Assembly: GCA_907163375.1 (NCBI GenBank)
Contig: CAJQUW010000881.1
Coordinates: forward strand, 1-64,000
DNA from: Prostheceraeus crozeri
Lineage: Eukaryota > Platyhelminthes > Polycladida > Euryleptidae
Direction of reading: 5' to 3'
Length of the DNA stretch: 64,000 nt
Positions 51,631 to 63,113 of the stretch are shown here, in pieces. Within the stretch, counting starts at the first letter, position 1. Every line of letters begins with the position of its first letter. The notes beneath the pieces were generated by a model that saw only the letters and a list, made by a program, of their open reading frames with translations, ran no database searches and had not been told where the DNA came from. The position numbers and the translations under genes were made by a program.

Positions 51631-51652
51631 GTTACACGGTCGCAGAAAATTG
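51631..51652. repeat. Right arm of the palindrome split by hAT
   Basis: GTTACACGGTCGCAGAAAAT followed by TG; pairs with the left arm at 48867-48888. With the right target copy, GTGTAAC/GTTACAC closes the original hairpin around TTTATTATGCA. Confidence 0.75.
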
Positions 51653-51659
51653 ACTTTAT

Positions 51660-52135
51660 TTGATTATTCTTGTACAAATTACCTGCTAGAAAATGTAATT
51701 GACTACAATTACTACTTCCATCTCTATCAATGTAATTGATTGCAATTACAAATTACTCCGCTTTTCCTCAATTACATGTACATTTCAATTACTTTGCAAT
51801 TAGTTTACATAATTTTCAGTATTGCACAATGCGCTTCCCCAACACTTCTTTTTCCAAGCGGATTTTCCGAGGTTAAATTACTTTTGCTTCCCGGAAAAAT
51901 AGCGGTGTACACATCTAAGTATGGCAGCACATTATCGACGAGTAGACTCTGGTAATTTAAGGCGCGTGCGGAATGAATATTAAGCTGTACTGACTTCAAT
52001 GTAATTGCAATTACTTCTCAATTACATGCTAAAAATGTAATTGATTACAATTGCAAATAACTCATCAGAAAATGTCATTGATTACAATTGTGAATTACAG
52101 TAATTGCAATTGCAACTACGTAAATGTATTTGCAG
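51660..52135. repeat. Array of AATTAC / TGTAATTGATTACAATTAC motifs
   Basis: At least six copies of TGTAATTGAYTACAATTA-like, partly palindromic words occur near 51690, 51730, 51770, 52000, 52040 and 52075, with more single AATTAC words between. Arrays like this often lie just inside the ends of large DNA transposons as transposase-binding sites. A further cluster is at 55165-55200. No element boundary could be fixed. Confidence 0.5.
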
Positions 52136-53103
52136 CAATAATTACAGCACAAGTATGCCTACTGTACGAGTACATAATGAAAACATCATTCTATATGTGA
52201 TTGCTAATAAGTAGTGTAGAGAACGAATGAATTCTTGTCGATGTATGTTGGCTGACATTACAGACAAATTTGTCTTCGCACTGTCTGATACAAATAAAAA
52301 TTAACTTTCAAAAAAAAGAATGTGAAACAAATAAGCATGCAATACAAATACATATCAAAAGATCTCCCCAAAATTTAGAAAAGTTTTGTTACTGTCTTTC
52401 TTCTGACATGGTTACTGACGACTTATTTATTTAGTATTAAGACAAAGTTGAGTTCTCAATCGGAAAAAAGTCCCAATCAAAATGCTTTTTCAGGCATCAT
52501 CATCAACTGACACCTGATTTTTTCACAATTACGAAATCGTGACGAAGTTTGCGAAATCGCAATTTCACGTGGAATGTGAGAGAAATTGGTGAAAAGGTGG
52601 CCGATATCGTTATGCAGTCAAGTCAATGTTAACGTAATGATTTTCCTACTTAATAGCATGCATCTGTTGATTACAAATCAACAAAATGCATCGAAGCTTG
52701 TAGATAAATGGAGTTGAGTTCATATATTATGAAAGGAATCGAAGGGACTTGCATTGATATTAGTTTTGTGACTTATTTGCCTGGTCCTTCTTCTGTATAA
52801 ACAATGGAAGACTGATTTTAGATCTTATCTTGAATATAATGCTTGCATGACAATAAAGGTGAGATGGAGGACCCGCACGCTCATGTAAGATAAAAATCTG
52901 TTCTAAAGAGATTATTGAGACGCCACATGATCAGTCGGACTTCGAATTAAATGTTTCTCAATATTTTGTTAGTTCAATTTCAAGTAAATGCACGAAAATT
53001 CGGGTAAAATTCACGAAGTTTTACTGCGAGGAAAGTTTGAAGTCAGGTCTGGAAATTCATTATTGCCAATCTTTGTGAAATTTCAAATGATGACTATATA
53101 TAC
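52136..53103. other. Non-coding stretch
   Basis: No reading frame of note and no repeat recognised between the AATTAC array and the perfect palindrome. Confidence 0.5.
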
Positions 53104-53221
53104 TTGAAAATCCGTGGTCTCCAGATTAAGTTTTGCATTTTGCTTCAATTGATGTAATAGTATACTATTACATCAATTGAAGCAAAATGCAAAACTTAAT
53201 CTGGAGACCACGGATTTTCAA
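53104..53221. repeat. Perfect 118-bp palindrome, no spacer
   Basis: Bases 53104-53162 are the exact reverse complement of 53163-53221, centred on AGTATACT, with 59-bp arms and no loop. The flanks diverge immediately (C at 53103 against C at 53222). It is either a very young inverted duplication, a palindromic element, or an assembly artefact. Confidence 0.95.
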
Positions 53222-54164
53222 CTTTAATGCCCATTGTTTACTTTATTCCCCTCGATGATCCATACCAATAATTACTATGCAAGATTGGAGCATCGCATGT
53301 ATAGTACATCTTCTGGAAGACACATCTGAGAGAATGCACAAAAATATAAGCCGTCGGTCATCAAATCTTAGCCATATAAAACAGCTGATGAGACATGCCT
53401 ATTGTGAATTTCTGCATAAAATTCCATGAAAATTAATGACCATCTCAGGATTCAGCTAAATTAGATTTTGCAGATATGCATAAAGTTTTGTGTGTTTTCG
53501 GTAGAAGCTGCGAAATTCACAAATTCTATTTCACAATACTAATGACATGGCATGCTTCAAAATTTCTCTTTCAGATTACTATGCAATTGAAACAGCACTA
53601 TAAACTTGATAATTGACCGGAATCGTTTTTTTCGATTACTTGTGTCCATTACTTGATAAGCACGCTAATTCAGGTCAAGTTTCACTGACTGTTAAGTTTT
53701 TCTACACCTGCTATCTTTTAAGCTTATGATTGGAATGGTTTGCTTTATCGACATAGCTTGTGCAAAGTTATCTGAATTATTCGAATTCGAGGAAATCGTG
53801 GTGATTGGAGTATTTTGAAGAAATTCTTGCAGCAGTGAACAAGCGATGAGTGACTGTAATTTCTATTCAATGTATTAATTATTCAAATTCTATAAAATTT
53901 CCTCGTTTATCCACTGTAAGATCCATCCCATAACATTGTTGTGTATTTTGTTGCACTTCTACTAGACAAGCGCTCTTTATGCATTCTGTGAACTAAATAT
54001 TTGTTTACCATTGCTTGTTGATAGGCCTATTGTCAATCAGAAATAACAATGTTTTTATCAGCAATACCAAGAAATGACGTTATCGAATATATTATTCAGT
54101 GTTTGTGAGAGAGTCGCCCTCCAAACGGCATTATGCACCTAAGAAATTTAAAATAACAAATAAC
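53222..54164. other. Non-coding stretch
   Basis: Nothing recognised apart from one TAGGCCTA octamer at 54022. Confidence 0.5.
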
Positions 54165-54298
54165 AATTTTTAGACATTTTAGGATATAAAAATTTTCTTT
54201 TAAATCATATTTCGTACCTATTGAAAATTAACTAGTCATTAGCTTGTTTTGTTTAATTTTTAATTTTGCTACCTTGACGCACTTTGCTACGTTGAATT
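54165..54298. repeat. 134-bp direct repeat, copy 1
   Basis: Identical to 54885-55018 except for about three substitutions; the offset is exactly 720 bp with no gaps. Begins AATTTTTAGACATTTTAGG and ends CTACGTTGAATT. Confidence 0.95.
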
Positions 54299-54884
54299 GT
54301 TTTTGCAGCACGTCTTGAGTTGAAGGTGGATTATGTCCCCGCCTCTTGACCTCTACTGGCTGGACTCTGTCCTTCTTTCAAATGCCTGAGGTACATTTCA
54401 GTCAATAGTGACTCTATTTTTTTTTTGATAGATGCTAATCTTTCCATATTATAAATATAACTTTTGAGGCTGTGCATCTTAAATGTACAGGACCGCGCTT
54501 GGTCGGGTTTGAGCGTCCAGGATGAAGCGGTCGAAACGCGATCGTCCTGACCAAGTTCCTGTTGATGATCTCATTAAAAATAGTCAAATAATTTGTATGC
54601 ATATTTTGTAGAATTTTATTTCACGTTTTAGCTTAAGGAACTAACATTAATTCTCTTACACACCTGGTAGATTTTAGTTAGCGTAATCCCGCTGTGTTAG
54701 CTAGATCTTGTATTTTGATTGGAAACAGACCTGTCCTCTTATTATCTGAATGGGCAGACTGTTAAATAGGATCTTTTCAATATATAAGTGATAAGCATAA
54801 TTTTGAACAGAACGACTTACTCGCCAATTCATTACACATGAGGAGAGGAGAAGCGTTGTTTGTCCTTCTAGTAAGCATTTTTTA
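54299..54884. other. 586-bp core between the direct repeats
   Basis: Unique sequence with a GC-richer island at 54490-54560. That island starts a short frame (ATG at 54522, 29 codons, MKRSKRDRPDQ...) that I do not recognise. A purine-rich run GAGGAGAGGAGAAG lies at 54840-54853. The whole resembles a miniature terminal-repeat element, but no primer-binding site or flanking target duplication was found. Confidence 0.4.
54496..54552 (+). repeat. GC-rich stem-loop with hammerhead-like core
   Basis: CTTGGTC (about 54499) pairs with GACCAAG (about 54546) and CAGGA with TCCTG inside it, enclosing TGAAGCGGTCGAAACGCG. The GAAGC...GAAACGCG part resembles the motif at 58121-58137 in a Penelope-like relic. 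It resembles, but does not match, the CUGANGA/GAAA core of hammerhead ribozymes. Confidence 0.35.
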
Positions 54885-55018
54885 AATTTTTAGACATTTT
54901 AGGATATAAAAATTTTCTTTTAAATCATATTTCGTACCTATTGAAAATTAACTAGTCATTAGCTTGTTTTGTTTTATTTTTAATTTTGTTGCCTTGACGC
55001 ACTTTGCTACGTTGAATT
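54885..55018. repeat. 134-bp direct repeat, copy 2
   Basis: See copy 1 at 54165. Followed by ordinary AT-rich sequence beginning ATGCGGTTCTG. Confidence 0.95.
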
Positions 55019-57594
55019 ATGCGGTTCTGATTTTGACAATAATTAAACTGTAGAAATAGTGTATGTAGCCTATAGATAGTCTCATAGTAGTTGTTGGCAG
55101 ACACATTTCAAATAGGGGCCTATATGTACATAGCACACTCATTCTCAAAATACGAGTATAATAATAAGCAATTACAAATTATTTCAATTGCAATTACATC
55201 ATCGGAATTACTTTATTCAGGATAAATGTTTGCAATTTCATTAAATTATACTGAAATACTTTATAACGAGCATTTTCTTATATTTACGGTTACTTGCCAT
55301 CTATTGTATCAAATATTGAAAAACTTAATATTTTCATGTTTCATTGTGACGTGTGACATCTGGAAATTTATGATAAGGTCTTAGAACACGTGCAACCTCA
55401 TTCAAATCACTGTTTTCAATATAGACTTATAAATTGGGCTGTCTGAATTGAAAAGGTAAAGAAATTTAAACAATGAAAATGAATGCTACTTGCGGCAAAA
55501 TATCTTACAATGTGAGTTCTTTCTCTTCTTAAAAAGTAAATTGCATTTCGTCTTAAATTCAGCTGGTTCCAATTGAAATCAACTTTTCATTTATTTGAAG
55601 TTGTAAAGATGTCAAATGAAGATATCATTTCATTTTCATTGATCTGAAAGTACTATAATTTTATCCATCTATCAGAACGACACTCTCCGGTAAAAAATGA
55701 CAGGTGCAAGTGTTTTTAAACTTGAATATTATATAGGATGTCTATCGAAGTCACCAAGCGGCATGTGTGTTTTACTAGGGATCAGAACTGTGCCTGATAG
55801 TCGACGGTTTTCAGAAGAAAGCCTAATTGTTCATTTCAATCTTTCAATTTCAGTTGACTCTCACCAGTATAGAAAGGAAGTGATATCTAAGTCATTGTTA
55901 AAGATTTGGTTAATCAATTTTTCAACCTTTGATGGTAGCGTGAGTCAAGTAAAGTCCACTGGCATAGATAAATGTAAATTCCGACTTTTATGAAGCGGTG
56001 AAGAAAGATTTGAAGTACTTCCTTTGGATGGTCAAGTAACTGATTGATTTTGAAATCGAAGGCGAGGCGAATTCTTCCAGGTTAAGGTGAAGTGTTCTAG
56101 CTGTCTTTCTTTTTGAGCAAGTGTTTGCGACACAATTTGAAAGCACCACTTGACTTGTGACTTTCCCGCCTTAACTGTCAAAATTTAAAGATGAAATGGT
56201 CAACCTAATTCGTTAAACAATAATTTCATTCCGCAACTTTTAAATGAAATATGTTGCAAGAAATTCCGGCAACAGGTTGTAATGCTCATTTTCGAGGCAG
56301 TTGACATTTAGATAACTAAGGCAGATTTCATTGTGGCTACCGCTTCAGGGTTTCCGACACATGAAAGTTTATCACTTACATTGTTATGTACATTTTGTTG
56401 TAGTTGCGACTCTTATTGACCTTTTGTCGATGCATCAGACTTAGGCCTATTATAAGCGACTTAGGTGGGTAGAAAAAAGGTTATTTGATCAGCCAAATTT
56501 TCCGATTATGTGCATTCAACATGGACTGAAAAAGTCCTATCCCAGGGACTTTGAACACAAAAAGCTACTGGAAATTTCCATGTTGGTAAACTCACCGCAC
56601 GCTTCAGCAACGTATCCATGGCATCAATTAAATCATGCGATTGTTGGGCCTACTCCTAAATTGTAAATATCACAACTCGATTAGATGTCACTTAAAATCT
56701 AATTTATTCTATTTATTTAGAGGCGATTTCTCTAAAGCACTAGTGTAGTAGAGCACAAAATCTGCGAAAACAACATTGTACGAAGTATACGACTCCATTG
56801 TCAACGTATAAGTGCATATTAGCTCATTTCCGTTATGAATTTATGCCATGTTGTGCTAAAAAAAGTTCTTGATGAAGCAATTTAATGGGTCGACTTTCCG
56901 ATTCTTTATGTATAACAACGAAACTTTTACCAATCAAATTACTTCGTTAAGAACTATTCCTAAATTTATTCCTCAATACTTCTACATAAAATAATACTCA
57001 CATTTTTAGATTCAACGTAATGGAATGTCCGCCATCAAAACACCAATTCCTCAATCAATGAATATACAATGTAATTTATATGAAATGATAGGCTGCTTTG
57101 TTCCCAGGCAAGATCATGCACACGCCATGATATTTTCCTTGATGTTGCATATTTCACATGAAAACTGTTTGTTTTACCAAGAAGTGAACAGCGAGTGTGA
57201 ATTTTCTAAAACTTTTTCACTGTTTCGTGTTTTGTACAGGTACAGGTAAATTTTACTTTCAAAAGTCTAAATTACGAGTATGAGGTGTCATTTCAAGCAA
57301 CCTATTTGTAGAACCAACATCATCGTGCAAATAATGCCCACAAAATGAAGTTTTCTAATTTACACAATTTCAATACCTACGCCATGGCCTTGTGATAGAA
57401 TGGTTGCTCTACGTACAAAAAAGTAAAAAGATAATGTATTTCGTCGAATTATCTCTGAAGTTAGTTCATCAACAAGCCTACACTATAAGATAGCCGCCAA
57501 CATGAGGTGATTCTTCATGGCTCAGCACAAACGTATCTCCTTCAAAGCTTCATTGGCCCCACGTAAAAGATCGATTGTTAAAAATATCTACAAC
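55019..57594. other. Non-coding stretch
   Basis: Holds an AATTAC cluster (55165-55200) and a TAGGCCTA octamer (56442). A 98-codon frame at 55697-55993 has no recognisable domain and no splice context. Confidence 0.5.
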
Positions 57595-58150
57595 CTCTAT
57601 GCGTTTCAAGTTTCGCTCTTCTTCAGGGGAAAATTCCAAAACCAACTGATCGGGTATGCTGCAGCTGCTCACATCTAAAATTCTTTATAGTGGTTGCATG
57701 TAAATTTATGTGCAAAAACCGATCTCTGCACTTCATCCTATCATCAGGCAACGCATCAAAAAAATCAATTTTCATGTTTTTCTGCTGTGGGTTTGTATTT
57801 CGAGGCATTATACAAAGTTTCATTAGGATTATTAGGATTATTATTAGGGATCTAATTAGATTTATCAGTGACTCGCATTTCTTAGTCAATTATTTTTTAA
57901 AAATCAAAGGTTGTCCTATGGGAGCCCACTCAGTCCACTTTCTGCAATTATATTTATGCATAGCAACGCCCGAAGCTCGCTACATTAAACAGCTGGCTCC
58001 GAAAATCAATATCGGCGGAAAATGTTGACGGTATTTTAAACATCTCTCAACTGATCTAATAGTATTCAAACTGCCTAGATGAGTGCCCAGATCAGCTGGT
58101 TTTTGGCGAATTTTCCCCTGAAGAAGCTTGAAACGCGTAGGGGTTGCGCA
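57595..58150 (+). mobile_element. Penelope-like element relic with inverted tail motifs (fossil)
   Basis: Around 57895-57925 the + frame reads NYFLKIKGCPMGA, matching the YLQ-KG-MG block of Penelope-like reverse transcriptases. At the right end 58083-58145 reads CAGCTGGTTTTTGGCGAATT, then TTCCCCTGAAGAAGCTTGAA, then ACGCGTAGG. The left end (57596-57660) carries the same tail in reverse orientation, with a short insertion after GAAGAAG. Penelope-like insertions are known for partial inverted copies of their own ends. The relic is broken in many places and lacks most of the protein-coding region. Confidence 0.5.
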
Positions 58151-61100
58151 TATTTTTGACAATCGGTTTTTACTTGAGGCCAATGAAACTTCGAATGAGA
58201 GGTATAGTTTTGCAGAACTTGCACTATTGACCCACAAAACTGATTGATGGACATGGAAAGAAACCGGTGGCAAGTTGCATTTCTAAATTGAACACTCCAA
58301 TATGTTAAATTTATTGTCATATTCATGGGCAAAATCTTGTCTCGATTGTACTACAGAAGGTTTCAATATTCCTGAAGCATTGTTTTCAATTCTTTGTTTA
58401 ACATTAATTTTCAAGCGTATTTTACTAAAAAGTGAGGGTCTTTTAGTAGTTAGTTATTTAAGGAACTCATTTATAGCCTGATAATAGACACAAAAATAAA
58501 ACACTAAATAATAGCATCCTTTTAAAATACTCTTTGCATGCAATAAACAGATGCGAAAGTGAAATATACTATACGATACATGTAATAACATACTTCTAAT
58601 TAGCTCTCAGCTTGTACATATGCTATAACATCATAAAATTACTAGTCATAGATGACATCCTAACAAGGCCCACCATGACGCGGACCATAAAATCTAGGTC
58701 CAGCCCAGGAAGGTTTCAACTCTTAGTCTATAGAACTATTTGAGTTGCAAAATTATATTTAAAAGAACAGGTTCCAAATTTTTCTTGTGGGGTTGCAACT
58801 CAGTATTTATTTAGTACTATTTTAGGATTGGCATGATTATCCAGGAAGATATAGGACGCATAAAACTTATTGCTCAAAAGCAAATTCAAGCTACAAGAAA
58901 TGACTGACACAAAATCTAGATAGAGCCTAAGGAAGAATATGGCGGACAAACCTAGAAAAAACATTATTTTGACCGGTCTTCTCACTAAGTAACAGGAAAA
59001 TAATTGAGGGTTTGCTTGGATGCGTAGCTAAAATGGAAATATATGCCGTTTGACATGTTAACAAATGTTTAGAAAGATATCCTCATTGCCCAGGCGAACT
59101 GGCACTCTGCAATCTTTATGATAACAAATGTTTGTATAGCTTCATGTTTAGCTTCATGATTTGCCAGAGCATGTGATCTATGGAGAAGCCTCCTCAACAT
59201 GGCATCGCTGCAAGCAAGAACAGCTCTTCTTTTTCTTATAAAGCGCTTGCCCAAACATTTCACAATAAACTTTTTGAATTTTTAAATTTTGAATGAACTG
59301 CATGTCATTTTCAAAAATCGTTTGTGGATTTCATGCTGAAAATTTAAATCTGTTTTCTTAAAACACATAGGCCACATTCTCAAACTAGGCATAATTAGAT
59401 TCTTAATGTCACAATTTTGAGAAGATATCACGGTGTGAACTATTTCAAACGGCCATCTTTCTAGTGTCACATTACATAGCTGCATGAGTGTGTAATTATT
59501 TCTGTCATCAATAACTGTGAAATCAATGAATTCGAATATAATCGATTAATCAATTACTCTTCGATAACAAAGAAATAGTACCTTAATATAACTAGTCCGC
59601 TGTGATTTTAGTGGTTCATGGTCGATGGATAGCTATGAATGGGGCATTTTGAAGGTAAAAGCCAATCATTTGAAGAAAGAAGACTAGAATCTTTATCATA
59701 TCAACACTTTAATAGAAAGTGCTGTCAATGATAAAAGCAATGCCTCTAAGGAAGATATGTTTTTCGATGTGTTACATTCATCACATTGAAGTAGAGATTT
59801 TGATGCACACGTACGAGTACGCATGTGATTGATTGAAATCATCTACAGTTAACAACATTGGTATTTTAGTAGGGAATTAGCAATGGAAGAAGCTGACTTT
59901 CGGAACAGTGAGAATCTATATTGCTATGGGACATATTTTATATCCATGAATTTAAGCAACAATTTAAAGAATATAGGGAAGCAAATCTTAGACAAGAATT
60001 CTTGATGTTTTAATCTCTCATCCACTTCGTGTCTCAGAATGAATAATTTGGGAAATAGTCGTTTCTTTAAGTTTGATGTCCATGATTAATATGAGCCCCC
60101 TGTTTCGACCACTACATGATGTTTGCTTTGTCCCAATGGCAAAGACTCGAATTATTTTCACACTTGTTTGACATGTGGGTAAGAATTAGTTCTACAGGCA
60201 TGACCAGCAAAATTGGCTTCTGATCTCCGGGGAAATTCGACTAACGTCGCAAGACTGATATAAACGGAGTTATCTTTGCCATTTCGTCACACTCGCATGA
60301 TTTCAGCAATGTACAGGACGTGAACCTCGACAAACTCTGAAAATTGGCTTTGTTACGGCCATGTGGGACGCCCTACGATGCGTGAAGCGCCATGCGACAG
60401 AAATAAACAGTCGTTTACATGGTGTTCTCCTCTACAGAATTATTAATCGAAGAAAAGATGCTGTGACCACAACTACAAATGGTCATTTCAAGTTTGATTG
60501 GCAACTTCCGCCGAGCATTTTAGAGTTTACGTCCAAATAAGATATCCAGAAAACAGTTGGAGACTTTGTAACAACTTTTCATATCAGAAATGAAAAGTTT
60601 GTCGGTTTGAAACTACATGTTAATTGGATAAATTTCATTTGTTTTTTGTTAGTATATAAACAACATTAATGACAGTTAAAACACATCAGCAATAATTATC
60701 AATGTCACCATCAAATATGAATGATGCTTCACCTCGGAAAGAAGAGTTTCAACTTTGGTCAAATTTCTATGAAGGTTGAGATTGGGATTTTCTATCGATT
60801 TTCCTTCATGAATTGCGTTATGCTATTCCAATTGTCGCCTTCATCAATTAATGTGGTATATAGACCCATTTGTCCATCTTCAAAACAGAGTAGCGCTATT
60901 CATGAAATCCTATTTATATATAATAAAGAAGCATATGTCATGTGGTTTTTCTTTCGTCTGCCTTCATTCATGTTCTATTATATCAGAATTTTCATATATA
61001 CATGTAATTCATGAATTCAAAGATTGTGCTTTAATCAAAGCGGAAATGCTGAACGAGAGATTTCGTACACATGAAGGTAGTAGATATGAACTGAAAACAT

Positions 61101-62117
61101 GTCCATCAAGTTTCTTCTTGATATCAAAATTCATTTAAGATTATTTTGAGATTGGATAATATTTCAAAGCATCGTGTCTCTGATTTTGTTTTTTATATAT
61201 CCAAACTCATGTAGCGTCTCTGAGAGTCTTTGGAGGTTTACCTTTTCTATCAAATATGTTTCGAATTCAACAATTAGTTCGCACAGCAAGTTTTATTATC
61301 ACTGACTTACTGAAATTCTAGTTTTTCATAATCTCAAGCTTCCGATGGTTCGAAGCTTGAGTCATTCCCCCTTCGTAGGTGAAATTGATTGATATCATGG
61401 CCCAGGAGGTCTTCAGTGACGCCATTGGCTGCCGTGTCCGATTTATTTGAAGGAGAACATCGAAGTTTGTTCATTATAGATTAGAAGAACATACCCCGTG
61501 TGAATGCCCGGTTCATCAGACAAAACAACCTTATGTTAACATCGAGCAAGTGTATTAAGGAGAGAATAATGCATTTCTGATGAATTTATACGACCCATTA
61601 TCAATGCGGTGTGAAAATCTCGTAATTGATCTACTAATTTAATTCTATTTTCTTCAACAACGTCAAATTGCGTCCTATTAATTCTCTTTCCGATGTGGCA
61701 ATCTGTTAGAACAAGAAGAACAATTGTTAGTTTAAATGGCTTTTGTAGATTGGTCTACAGTCGATGATTTGCTTTCCTTAAGAGGCGATCTTCATTACCT
61801 GAAGCTGTGAACAATCTGATTTAAGTGTCATGAACCACATTATTACACAATTCTCTCAGATTACTTGTCAAATGAATAATCATCGTTGCCGGCCGGATAC
61901 GCATTATTCAACTATATTCTGAAAAATTCATTCAGTTAATTACAATTTCAGCAAATTTTGTGTCAAATGACGGTCGGCACATTCTTTTGCTAAGTATTAA
62001 AAGGATGGAGATGTCCATTAGAGCAAAATAGACACACCTTTTACACATACATATAGGGTGGTTTTTTGAAAGATGTAAATGATGCAAATGATCGTAAATA
62101 CAATGGATAGATGAGAA
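58151..62117. other. Long non-coding stretch
   Basis: Only short frames without domains. One near-perfect hairpin at 61333-61361. Nothing else supported. Confidence 0.5.
61333..61361. repeat. Hairpin, 10-bp perfect arms
   Basis: CTCAAGCTTC at 61333-61342 pairs with GAAGCTTGAG at 61352-61361 across a 9-nt loop. No T-run follows and no transcript is evident. Confidence 0.6.
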
Positions 62118-62306
62118 GACCAACAAATTCGTGCTAAAAAGATCCAGGAGCCACTATGTCTCCTTGGCAGAATAGAGATGCACCAGCTGTCGTACTTCGG
62201 CCACATAGCAAGGCGTGGAGGTGACAACCTGGAGAAAACACTCATTCTGGGGTACACGGATGGCAAAGCGAGACGAGGAAACCACGAATGACACCCATCG
62301 ACATCA
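62118..62306 (+). mobile_element. LINE 3' coding fragment, interrupted by a Harbinger element
   Basis: The + frame around 62157-62289 reads GRIEMHQLSYFGHIARRGGD followed by NLEKTLILGYTDGKARRG. This is the post-RT tail typical of several non-LTR retrotransposons (..L.YFGHIARR...LEK.I..G...G.R.RGR...W). Just upstream a TNKFVL segment belongs to the same protein in another frame, so a frameshift lies near 62140. Where the conserved Trp is expected there is TGA at 62290. The Harbinger left terminus begins at 62307 directly after ATCGACATCAG, so the remainder of the LINE should lie beyond the window's right edge. Clade not determined. Confidence 0.7.
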
Positions 62307-62837
62307 GGGGCCTATTTCACGAAACACTGGTAACTGGTAATTATCAGTAGATTTGTACTGGTTGACAAAAATGGATTTCACGAAACACTGGTAACTGGTA
62401 ACTGACAAGAAAACCAGAGCAATCTACTGATAACTTGATCAGCTGGTAAAATGAGTTTCACGAACCGCTGGTGAGCTGGTAACAGATGGATTTCACTGGT
62501 AAATTCTGTCACAAATTTTATCCATCTCTCGGGCAGGGTGGCAGTTAACCAACAAATGATGTTATCAATGTTTCTGAGCAGTCAAGTCTGTTAGAAGCAT
62601 AAATATTTTGTTGATACGTTTTTCTAAACATACTAGTAGTTATTTAAGGCCTATCAAATATATTTTCTGGTTTGTCTGTTGTAGCATAAGTGATGAAAAA
62701 CACTGTCAATAAAGTAAGTCTCAAATAGAAATTACTCATGATATTACCCTGGGAGCGTTATTCTTGGTGAATCGATATATCTCTGTCTACTATGGTTGAT
62801 TCCACCAGTTCTTGGCGATAACTTGTAGACGGTAGTC

Positions 62838-63113
62838 AATGATTTTAATATTTCTCACAGGAAAACTCGTTGCATCATAGAAAGAATAATTGGGATCCTT
62901 AAAATGCGATTTCCACCAACCTTCGCGGCGGAAATTGTGAATGCATGTGTTGCGCAACATAATCTGTGTATTATAAAGAAAGGTCCAATAACTTATGACG
63001 GTACTGGTGAATCGCAATTTGAAACTACCCAAATTCAGGGGGATGAGGAGGTGCGATTCATTGGTAACGAAGATCAGAATCGCATCATTTCCAACCAAGA
63101 TCGCAGAAATTAA
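62838..63113 (+). pseudogene. Harbinger (HARBI1-like) transposase C-terminal fragment
   Basis: The frame reads DFNISHRKTRCIIERIIGIL from 62841 and continues KMRF..., then AAEIVNACVAQHNLCI. These correspond to the (F/Y)N..HS..R..VER.FG.LK.RF and ..ACA.LHN.. blocks at the end of HARBI1-like DDE transposases (DDE_Tnp_4). The final acidic DDE residue lies in the conserved VER/IER Glu (about 62880). A GDNL relic of the preceding GD-Y motif appears near 62808 before an in-frame stop. The two Asp blocks and the Myb-like partner protein are absent, so it cannot act. Confidence 0.75.

Noticed and set aside
60721-61138. Overlapping 95-97 codon frames with a faint LINE-endonuclease look
   Set aside because: Only a short VVYRP-like word supports it; no neighbouring motif, so not reported as an element.
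62790-63098. 102-codon minus-strand frame
   Set aside because: Antisense to the Harbinger transposase fragment.
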